Assembly (NCBI GenBank): GCA_002320285.1 | Contig: DCKE01000016.1 | Span: forward strand, 107,807-118,912 | From: Flavobacteriaceae bacterium UBA1682 | Lineage (GTDB): Bacteria > Bacteroidota > Bacteroidia > Flavobacteriales > Flavobacteriaceae | DNA: 11,106 bases | Direction: 5' to 3' | Part shown: positions 5,696 to 11,106 of the stretch, one piece after another | How positions within the stretch are numbered: position 1 is the stretch's first letter | How the letters are laid out: the number at the start of each line of letters is the position of its first letter | Translations under genes and position numbers: made by a program | Notes under the pieces: model-generated | What the model was told of the DNA's origin: nothing | Database searches by the model: none | The model's input: the letters and a program-made list of their open reading frames with translations, nothing else

Positions 5696-5727
5696 CAAAA
5701 AAAAGCCCTAACTCGCGTTAGGGCTTT
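5696..5727 (-). terminator. Terminator of rpsA
   Basis: AAAGCCCTAAC (5702-5712) and GTTAGGGCTTT (5717-5727) form a perfect 11-bp stem. Read leftward the loop is GCGA (GNRA type), followed by a run of U's. It lies 23 bases past the rpsA stop codon and has little U tract in the rightward direction. Confidence 0.9.
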
Positions 5728-5749
5728 ACTATGTAAAATGAATCTAGGA

Positions 5750-7513
5750 TTAGTTTCCTCCTTTTTCCATTCTTTCTTTCAATTCTGCTAGAGCATCGAT
5801 ATCTCCAAGAGTTGTTTTTTCTGAAGCATTTGAATTGTTATTCGCCTCTACAGATTTAACATTTTTCTCTTCTTCCTGACGGAAAATTGCTGTGTGAGAA
5901 GCAACAACTCTTTTGAATTCTTTATTGAACTCAATAACTTTGAAGTCAGCTGATTCTCCTTTTTTCAATTTTTTACCATCTTCTTTCTCTAAATGACGAG
6001 TTGGAATGAAAGCAACGATATCGTCACCAAATTCTACTGTAGCCCCTTTGTCAACGATTTCAGAGATTTCACCTGTATGGATAGTTCCAACTGCGAAAGC
6101 ATCTTCATATTTGTCCCATGGGTTAGCTGTAGTTTGTTTGTGACCTAAAGATAATTTACGACCTTCAACGTCTAATTCCAATACAACAACATCTAATTTA
6201 TCACCTACGTTAACAAATTCAGACGGGTGTTTGATTTTCTTAGTCCAAGAAAGGTCAGAGATGTAAATTAATCCATCAATTCCTTCTTCTAGTTCTACGA
6301 ATACACCAAAGTTTGTAAAGTTACGAACGATACCTACATGTTTAGATGCAACTGGGTATTTAGAAGTAATATCAGTCCAAGGATCTTGAGACAATTGTTT
6401 GATACCTAATGACATCTTACGCTCTTCTCTATCCAAAGTCAAGATAACTGCTTCTACTTCGTCACCAACTTTTACGAAATCTTGTGCTGATCTCAAGTGA
6501 GTAGACCAAGACATTTCAGAAACGTGGATTAGACCTTCAACACCTTCAGCAACTTCGATGAATGCACCGTAGTCAGCTAAAACAACTACTTTACCTTTTA
6601 CTTTATCACCAACAGCAAGTTTAGCATCTAAAGCATCCCAAGGATGAGCGAATAATTGTTTTAAACCTAATTGGATTCTTGTTTTTTCGTCATCGAAATC
6701 CAAGATTACAACGTTTAATTTTTGATCTAATTCCAATACCTCTGATGGGTGATTGATTCTTGACCAAGAAAGATCTGTAATGTGGATTAAACCGTCAACA
6801 CCTCCAAGGTCGATGAATACACCGTAAGAAGTAATGTTTTTAACAACACCTTCTAACACTTGACCTTTTTGTAATTGACCGATGATTTCTTTTTTCTGTA
6901 CCTCGATATCTGCTTCGATAAGCGCTTTATGAGAAACAACTACGTTTTTGAATTCATGGTTAATTTTAACCACTTTGAATTCCATAGTTTTGTTTACGTA
7001 CTGATCGTAGTCACGGATTGGTTTAACGTCGATTTGTGATCCTGGTAAGAAAGCTTCAATACCGAATACATCAACGATCATTCCTCCTTTTGTTCTACAT
7101 TTCACAAAACCGTTTACAATTTCTCCTGTTTCATGTGCAGAAATAACGCGATCCCATGCTTTGATAGTACGTGCTTTTCTGTGTGAAAGAACTAACTGTC
7201 CGTATTTATCTTCTCTTACGTCGATTAATACTTCAACTTTGTCTCCAACTTTTAAGTTTGGATTGTAACGGAATTCGTTTAAAGAAATAACTCCTTCAGA
7301 TTTAGCGTTGATATCAACGATAGCATCTCTGTCAGTAATTCTTACTACTACACCTTCAACAACTTCTTCATCATCTGTAGAGATGAAAGTTTTGTCTACT
7401 AAGCTTTCGAATTCTTTAAGTTGAGTGTCGTCCACAGCATCAATACCGTGTTCGTAGCTTTCCCAGTTAAAATCTTGTAAGAACTCGTCTTGTGTTTTTA
7501 TTTGTTCAGACAT
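5750..7513 (-). CDS. rpsA: 30S ribosomal protein S1
   Basis: The 587-residue protein is ribosomal protein S1, which binds mRNA and helps the 30S subunit engage it. Six S1 (OB-fold) domains are visible at about 50-112, 130-196, 216-284, 301-371, 388-458 and 476-541. Domains 3-5 are the best matches, with repeated YGVFIDL / YGAFIEV / FGVFVEL, GLIH or GLIY, SDLSW-like and LSLG-like signatures. Domains 1, 2 and 6 are more divergent, as usual. An acidic N-terminal tail (1-45) and a low-complexity Asn/Ser/Glu-rich C-terminus (545-587) flank them. Six domains match the Bacteroidota form. The ATG has no Shine-Dalgarno. A consensus promoter lies about 120 bases upstream, so the mRNA has a long leader. 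The gene is monocistronic with a strong terminator. Confidence 0.98.
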   Translation of the reverse strand: MSEQIKTQDEFLQDFNWESYEHGIDAVDDTQLKEFESLVDKTFISTDDEEVVEGVVVRITDRDAIVDINAKSEGVISLNEFRYNPNLKVGDKVEVLIDVREDKYGQLVLSHRKARTIKAWDRVISAHETGEIVNGFVKCRTKGGMIVDVFGIEAFLPGSQIDVKPIRDYDQYVNKTMEFKVVKINHEFKNVVVSHKALIEADIEVQKKEIIGQLQKGQVLEGVVKNITSYGVFIDLGGVDGLIHITDLSWSRINHPSEVLELDQKLNVVILDFDDEKTRIQLGLKQLFAHPWDALDAKLAVGDKVKGKVVVLADYGAFIEVAEGVEGLIHVSEMSWSTHLRSAQDFVKVGDEVEAVILTLDREERKMSLGIKQLSQDPWTDITSKYPVASKHVGIVRNFTNFGVFVELEEGIDGLIYISDLSWTKKIKHPSEFVNVGDKLDVVVLELDVEGRKLSLGHKQTTANPWDKYEDAFAVGTIHTGEISEIVDKGATVEFGDDIVAFIPTRHLEKEDGKKLKKGESADFKVIEFNKEFKRVVASHTAIFRQEEEKNVKSVEANNNSNASEKTTLGDIDALAELKERMEKGGN

Positions 7514-7636
7514 TTGTGCTGATAATAATTTGTATTCTGAATTTTATAAGTTTCTATATACCAGCTATAAAACGTCAGAAGATGTTGGTTTCTTTTAAAT
7601 ATACTTTTAGTAAACTTAACTGGCCTAAAAGCTGTG

Positions 7637-7667
7637 CAAAATTAATACTTATTTTTAACTCTGCAAA
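7637..7667 (-). promoter_or_regulatory. Promoter of rpsA
   Basis: Read leftward, TTTG (7664-7667), 19 bases, then TAATTTTG (7637-7644) is an exact match to the Bacteroidota consensus. It implies an untranslated leader of about 115-120 bases. I saw no strong hairpin in that leader. Confidence 0.8.
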
Positions 7668-7717
7668 AATATTTTAATTAAAAGTTCTGGTTATCAACAT
7701 CTATGCATCATTGACGA

Positions 7718-8293
7718 CTAAAAACGATACCCCAAACTGACATCTCCCTTAAAATTGGCTTGAACCTCTGAATTTCCCAATAGACTATTTCCCATCCCCG
7801 CTTTGAGTTCCAAAACAAAACCGGATTTGTATACCCATTTTTGCCCGACGGCCAATCCTATGGCCGTTTCAAAATACCTGCGATCTTCACGAGTAACCAC
7901 AACAGAAGATCCTTCGAAGTCAATAGTACTCAAAGATTCCCTTCCCGTATACAAGTTTAAAAAACCCTCTACAAACAATCCCTTACCCCAGTAATTTTTT
8001 GTCTTCAACAAATAAAACCGATAATAGGGATTTATAGCAAAATCTTCGTAATAACCCTCCCCATATTCTTTGGGATTAAAGTTGACTAAAACATTAGTTC
8101 CAAATCCATGTCTGGGTTTATATACATACTCATAACCGCCCTCAAAAATCCCACCTAACGCTAACTTCAATGCCCCATAACGAATTTCATGCGAGGGTAT
8201 TTCATAATCTAAAACAGAATCTAGCGAGATGTCTTGCCCGCTCATCTGAGTACTTGCGAGTACAGCAAGTGTTAACCACGGTATTGGATTCAT
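7718..8293 (-). CDS. Probable small outer-membrane beta-barrel protein
   Basis: This 191-residue protein is of unassigned function. The first 20 residues look like a signal peptide (hydrophobic 4-16, then STQMSGQ and a likely cut before D21), although the usual N-terminal Lys/Arg is missing. The mature part alternates polar and hydrophobic residues with many Tyr, Phe and Gly, such as YGALKLALGGIFEGGYEYVY (39-58), FAINPYYRFYLL (85-96) and WGKGLFVEGFLNLY (102-115). It ends in GDVSLGYRF with a C-terminal Phe, the usual signal for barrel insertion by BAM. This fits an eight-strand-sized barrel, perhaps of the DUF3575-like group. It is downstream of and in the same direction as the AraC gene but 234 bases away, so co-transcription is uncertain. 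I found no clear promoter (weak TAGTATTG near 8317) or terminator. Confidence 0.75.
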   Translation of the reverse strand: MNPIPWLTLAVLASTQMSGQDISLDSVLDYEIPSHEIRYGALKLALGGIFEGGYEYVYKPRHGFGTNVLVNFNPKEYGEGYYEDFAINPYYRFYLLKTKNYWGKGLFVEGFLNLYTGRESLSTIDFEGSSVVVTREDRRYFETAIGLAVGQKWVYKSGFVLELKAGMGNSLLGNSEVQANFKGDVSLGYRF

Positions 8294-8427
8294 ATATTTT
8301 GTGTTTTTTTAACACTGCAATACTAATAAAAATACCCACATAAAAACACTATACACATTAAATAATCCAATATTTTATCAAATAGACATTTCAACCTAGA
8401 TCAATTGATATCCACGAAGTGCCTTAC

Positions 8428-8460
8428 TCTATACGAGACAGGAGTCAGTCTCGCTGTAGA
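8428..8460. other. Short imperfect hairpin in the araC-porin gap
   Basis: CGAGAC (8434-8439) pairs with GTCTCG (8448-8453) around an 8-base loop, with outer TCTA/TAGA pairing. No U tract follows on either strand, so it is not a normal terminator. A 10-bp palindrome ATCAATTGAT lies at 8400-8409. Nothing else stands out in the gap 8294-8527. Confidence 0.35.
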
Positions 8461-8527
8461 TTTAATCGCCGTACAACACCATCATACCCAATCAATCATT
8501 AAACGAGCGAGTTCATCTAAAAAACAT

Positions 8528-9487
8528 TTAGGCCTTTAAGGCACTCGGTAGGTAACCAAAATGCTTTTTAAAAGCGGTAGTAAAGTGTTGCGGGTTTGCA
8601 TAACCCAAACGATCGGAAACTTCCGATACATATAATTTCTCTTCTTCAAGCAAATAAACAGCTTGCTGCATCATTACTTTTATTCTATATTCGAGTACCG
8701 TACTATTAAAAAGCTGCTTAAAACCGTTAGTCAAATTTTTTGTTGGTATCATCATACTTTTGGACAAAAATTCCAAACTAGCAGGAGCACCTTTATTTAA
8801 ATCCAGGTAGTTTTTGACTGCATATAACTTATCGATATCGGCTGATTTGATTTTTTGAACGTTGGGATTCTGGTTTGCGTATGCATCTGCTTGCAAAAGC
8901 ATCAATTCCATTATTTTAGCCTCCATAAAAAAACTTTTCATCATACCGCTATAAGTACAGGAGGTCAGTTGCTGAACCACCGTATACATTTGAGCTGTTA
9001 TCGGTAAGGTATACCCTTCCCAATAGTGGCGTCCTTTCTGTAAGTGTTCAAAAAATCGTTTTTGAAAATCATTTCCTTGAATAAAAATATCCTGTACTGC
9101 CGCTATGGATGCGCGTATTTCTAAAAATGATCCCGGATTCTTCGATTGATGCATATCAATTTTCTTTTGTCCTTCATGGTGATACAGCAGGCTGTGCTGG
9201 CCACTATTACTGTGCAGTTGCAATCCATCATCACAAACCGCTGTCGAATTACCCGATAATCGGAAATGCATTTCCAAGGCATCACTTTTTATATCCAGTG
9301 AAATGCGTTCGTCGCTGTTCAGATCATAATCACAACGAACTACTTGCAATCCACGAAAAGAAGTCTCCTTAAATGCAAACAACTTATCTGTGTTATCACC
9401 TACTAACAGCTCATAGCTCTTCTCCGAGAAATCAACAAATTGATTCTCCTTTAAATTATCGCGTCGTATATAGATTTCCTCCTTCAT
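8528..9487 (-). CDS. AraC-family transcriptional regulator
   Basis: The predicted 319-residue regulator has a C-terminal AraC/XylS DNA-binding domain covering its last ~100 residues. The first helix-turn-helix is in SLEFLSKSMMIPTKNLTNGF. The second is in VSEVSDRLGYANPQHFTTAF, followed by KKHFGYLPS, the classic family end. The N-terminal ~200 residues are a divergent sensing domain, in the style of PchR-like regulators. The longest frame opens at TTG (9562), adding 25 residues, with an in-frame stop just above. A consensus promoter lies right on that TTG, so I prefer the ATG at 9487. The gene is divergent from the flavoprotein gene at 9582, its most likely target; the inducer is unknown. It is followed by 234 bases before the outer-membrane protein gene. 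Confidence 0.88.
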   Translation of the reverse strand: MKEEIYIRRDNLKENQFVDFSEKSYELLVGDNTDKLFAFKETSFRGLQVVRCDYDLNSDERISLDIKSDALEMHFRLSGNSTAVCDDGLQLHSNSGQHSLLYHHEGQKKIDMHQSKNPGSFLEIRASIAAVQDIFIQGNDFQKRFFEHLQKGRHYWEGYTLPITAQMYTVVQQLTSCTYSGMMKSFFMEAKIMELMLLQADAYANQNPNVQKIKSADIDKLYAVKNYLDLNKGAPASLEFLSKSMMIPTKNLTNGFKQLFNSTVLEYRIKVMMQQAVYLLEEEKLYVSEVSDRLGYANPQHFTTAFKKHFGYLPSALKA

Positions 9488-9489
9488 AA

Positions 9490-9537
9490 TTAGCTCAATA
9501 ACGTCTTTAATACCCCAAAATTCGTTAGCCACTTCAT
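9490..9537 (-). other. Possible 15-codon leader ORF before araC
   Basis: ATG at 9537 opens a 15-codon frame (MKWLTNFGVLKTLLS) ending in TAA two bases before the preferred araC ATG at 9487. This spacing would suit translational coupling. It is short enough to be chance, and no ribosome binding site supports it beyond a preceding AAGAGGT. Confidence 0.25.
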
Positions 9538-9559
9538 ACCTCTTAAGGTTAAGTTTACT

Positions 9560-9590
9560 CAAAATTACTTAAAATAAACCCATGATCAAT
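9560..9590 (-). promoter_or_regulatory. Promoter of the araC-family gene
   Basis: Read leftward, ATTG (9587-9590), 19 bases, then TAATTTTG (9560-9567) matches the Bacteroidota consensus. The -33 element lies inside the first codons of the divergent flavoprotein gene, and the -7 element ends on the nominal TTG start of araC. An activator or repressor bound here could affect both genes. Confidence 0.65.
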
Positions 9591-10844
9591 AAAAATTATA
9601 CCGACGTAATCATAATTGGAGCGGGACAAGCTGGATTAGCAATAAGTTATCTACTCACCCAAGAAAAAATCGATCACCTGGTCTTCGAAAAAAAAGTAAT
9701 AGGTTCTAGCTGGAAATCTCAACGCTGGGACTCTTTTAAATTGAATACCCCCAATTGGATGAATTTTTTACCCGGACAAATTTCAGCTAGACCGGAAGAC
9801 CGAGAAGCGTTTACCAATCACATCGAATTTGCAAACCAACTCAAGAATTATGCTGAAACCCATCACTTACCCATAATTGAAAACACAGAGACACGAAGCC
9901 TAACTTACGATTCGCAGCTACAGCTCTACCGCGTTGAAACCTACAGTAAAAACAAAGAGATCATCTGGTATACAAAACAAGTAGTCGTTGCTACAGGATC
10001 TCAGAATCAACCCCATATCCCTTCTTTTGCAAGTAAACTACCTGTACACATTCAGCAAATTCACGCGGTAGACTATAAAAACCCAAACCAACTTTCCAAA
10101 AAAACAGTACTCATTGTCGGTAGTGGTCAAAGCGGTTGTCAAATCGCTGAAGAACTATCTGCAACCCACAAAGTTTATCTCGCAACCGGTAAAGTGGGGC
10201 GTTCACCAAGGCGGTACCGCGGTTTAGACATGATGGATTGGATGAACAAAATGGGTATAATGGATCAAACAACAAGCGAACTGAAAGCTACCAAAAGCCC
10301 CGAACTTACACAACCACAAGTATCGGGCGTTGGTCCTTATGGTCATACCATAAGCCTACAAAGCCTAAGCCAAAAGGGCGTTATACTATTGGGACGTTTT
10401 ATCGACACCGACTCTGAACAACTCTACTTTGACGATAGTTTATACACCAACATCAGATATGCAGATCAGTTTTCAGAAGTATTAAAGAAAAAAGTAGACA
10501 ACTACATCCAAGACAACGCCATAACCGCTCATATTGACGACTACATAGACAGCGCGGACTTAGCCGACACAACTACTACAGTATCTCTAGCACAAAAATT
10601 GGCGACCACCGAAATCGATACCATTATTTGGTCCACCGGATTTCGATCTGATTTTAAGTGGATACAACTTCCCATTCTCGATGACAATGCTATTCCTATT
10701 CATACCGATGGCGTAACTTCTCTGTCAAGTGTTTACTTTATCGGTTTACCGTGGTTAAGAAAAAAGAAATCAGGTATTATTTTTGGGATTCTAGAAGATG
10801 CTGAATTTATTGTTCAACAGATAGTTGTGAGTCGAAAATCGTGA
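9582..10844 (+). CDS. Flavin-containing monooxygenase-like FAD/NAD(P)-binding protein
   Basis: The 420-residue protein looks like a CzcO/FMO-type flavoprotein oxidoreductase. FAD binds at the N-terminal Rossmann motif IIIGAGQAG (10-18) with the distal acidic residue in LVFEKK. A second motif, IVGSGQSG (178-185), should bind NAD(P)H. The ATG motif is at 137-139 (VVVATGS) and a second STGF at 351-354. A degenerate FMO/Baeyer-Villiger-like stretch HIQQIHAVDYKNP (156-168) lies before the second Rossmann motif. GRSPRRYRG (206-214) and the late GLPW (388-391) also fit this family. The substrate is unknown. Start ATG at 9582; a weak -7-like TAAGTTTA (9550-9557) precedes it, as expected for an activator-dependent promoter. 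It is divergent from the AraC regulator. The last codons and the stop lie within a heptad repeat array. Confidence 0.88.
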   Translation: MINKNYTDVIIIGAGQAGLAISYLLTQEKIDHLVFEKKVIGSSWKSQRWDSFKLNTPNWMNFLPGQISARPEDREAFTNHIEFANQLKNYAETHHLPIIENTETRSLTYDSQLQLYRVETYSKNKEIIWYTKQVVVATGSQNQPHIPSFASKLPVHIQQIHAVDYKNPNQLSKKTVLIVGSGQSGCQIAEELSATHKVYLATGKVGRSPRRYRGLDMMDWMNKMGIMDQTTSELKATKSPELTQPQVSGVGPYGHTISLQSLSQKGVILLGRFIDTDSEQLYFDDSLYTNIRYADQFSEVLKKKVDNYIQDNAITAHIDDYIDSADLADTTTTVSLAQKLATTEIDTIIWSTGFRSDFKWIQLPILDDNAIPIHTDGVTSLSSVYFIGLPWLRKKKSGIIFGILEDAEFIVQQIVVSRKS

Positions 10845-10918
10845 GTCGAGAGTCGTGACTCGAAAATCGAATCACGAATCACGAATCACGAATCACGAAT
10901 CACGAATCACGAATCACG
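10828..10918. repeat. Heptad tandem repeat array (13 x 7 bp)
   Basis: Thirteen consecutive 7-bp units: six degenerate ones (TGAGTCG, AAAATCG, TGAGTCG, AGAGTCG, TGACTCG, AAAATCG) and then seven perfect AATCACG copies (10870-10918). The first two units and the start of the third encode the flavoprotein's last residues and its TGA stop (10842-10844). The perfect block is where slippage would be easiest. Confidence 0.95.
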
Positions 10919-10922
10919 AAAA

Positions 10923-10935
10923 ACCCCGTAGGGGT
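10923..10935. repeat. Short ACCCC-GTA-GGGGT hairpin
   Basis: A 5-bp GC stem with a 3-base loop follows the heptad array, with GTGACAT after it. From memory, CACCCCTACGGGG-type palindromes are frequent interspersed repeats in Bacteroidota genomes; only one copy occurs in this window. Confidence 0.45.
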
Positions 10936-10984
10936 GACATGATTCTAAAGCGTATAGGCATATCTGCGGATTTGCGTATAAGCA

Positions 10985-11020
10985 AAAAAGTCCCTAATCA
11001 ATAAAGATTAGGGACTTTTT
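10985..11020 (-). terminator. Terminator of the rRNA operon
   Basis: A perfect 15-bp stem AAAAAGTCCCTAATC / GATTAGGGACTTTTT encloses a 6-base loop, with a U tract when read leftward. It lies just past the 3' end of the 5S rRNA gene. Symmetric A/T runs could also stop rightward transcripts from the flavoprotein gene. Confidence 0.92.
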
Positions 11021-11028
11021 AAAAGAAA

Positions 11029-11106
<78 letters not shown>

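Noticed and set aside
8528..9562. Full-length 344-residue AraC frame from TTG
   Set aside because: A TTG start with a consensus promoter lying directly on it makes the downstream ATG more likely; kept as an alternative only.
10828..10918. Heptad array as a CRISPR or iteron origin
   Set aside because: Units are 7 bp with no spacers and no cas or rep gene nearby; it is a simple tandem repeat.

Overview
The window looks like chromosomal DNA of a Bacteroidota member, most likely family Flavobacteriaceae (Flavobacterium or a close relative). Seen directly: AT-rich intergenic DNA, no Shine-Dalgarno sequences before most genes, tRNAs without an encoded CCA end, and several promoters of the Bacteroidota type (TTTG or TTG, 19-20 bases, then TAnnTTTG). 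The protein complement fits: a six-domain S1 of 587 residues, a DEAD-box helicase with a DEFD motif II, and an SH3/NlpC-P60 peptidase without a signal peptide.

Layout. Bases 1-257 hold two copies of a 96-bp direct repeat (period 141 bp) and a perfect 24-bp hairpin. Bases 252-1634 hold two tRNA operons read leftward. One is Ser(GCT)-Pro(TGG). The other is Ser(GCT)-Pro(TGG)-Arg(TCT). A GNAT acetyltransferase gene lies between them. Bases 1860-5306 hold three rightward genes: an acetyl-CoA acetyltransferase, a cell-wall-peptide peptidase and an RNA helicase. The last two each have their own promoter. Bases 5307-5749 form a gene-free convergent spacer with terminators, a set of TTGTA motifs phased at 11 bp, and an interspersed-repeat-like element. 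Bases 5750-8293 hold leftward rpsA and a small outer-membrane protein gene. Bases 8528-10844 hold a divergent pair: an AraC-family regulator (leftward) and a flavin monooxygenase-like enzyme (rightward). The window ends with a 7-bp tandem repeat array, a terminator and the 3' part of a 5S rRNA gene, so an rRNA operon enters from the right.

How the genes relate. Much of the window is core translation and RNA machinery (tRNAs, S1, DEAD-box helicase, 5S rRNA), with single metabolic genes between. The one plausible regulator-target module is the AraC/flavoprotein pair, whose control regions overlap within about 100 bp. I did not find a convincing new multi-gene system. The most unusual signals are non-coding: the 11-bp-phased TTGTA motifs, the heptad array that runs through the flavoprotein stop codon, the repeat/hairpin block beside the tRNAs, and a promoter overlapping the nominal araC start that probably moves the true start downstream.
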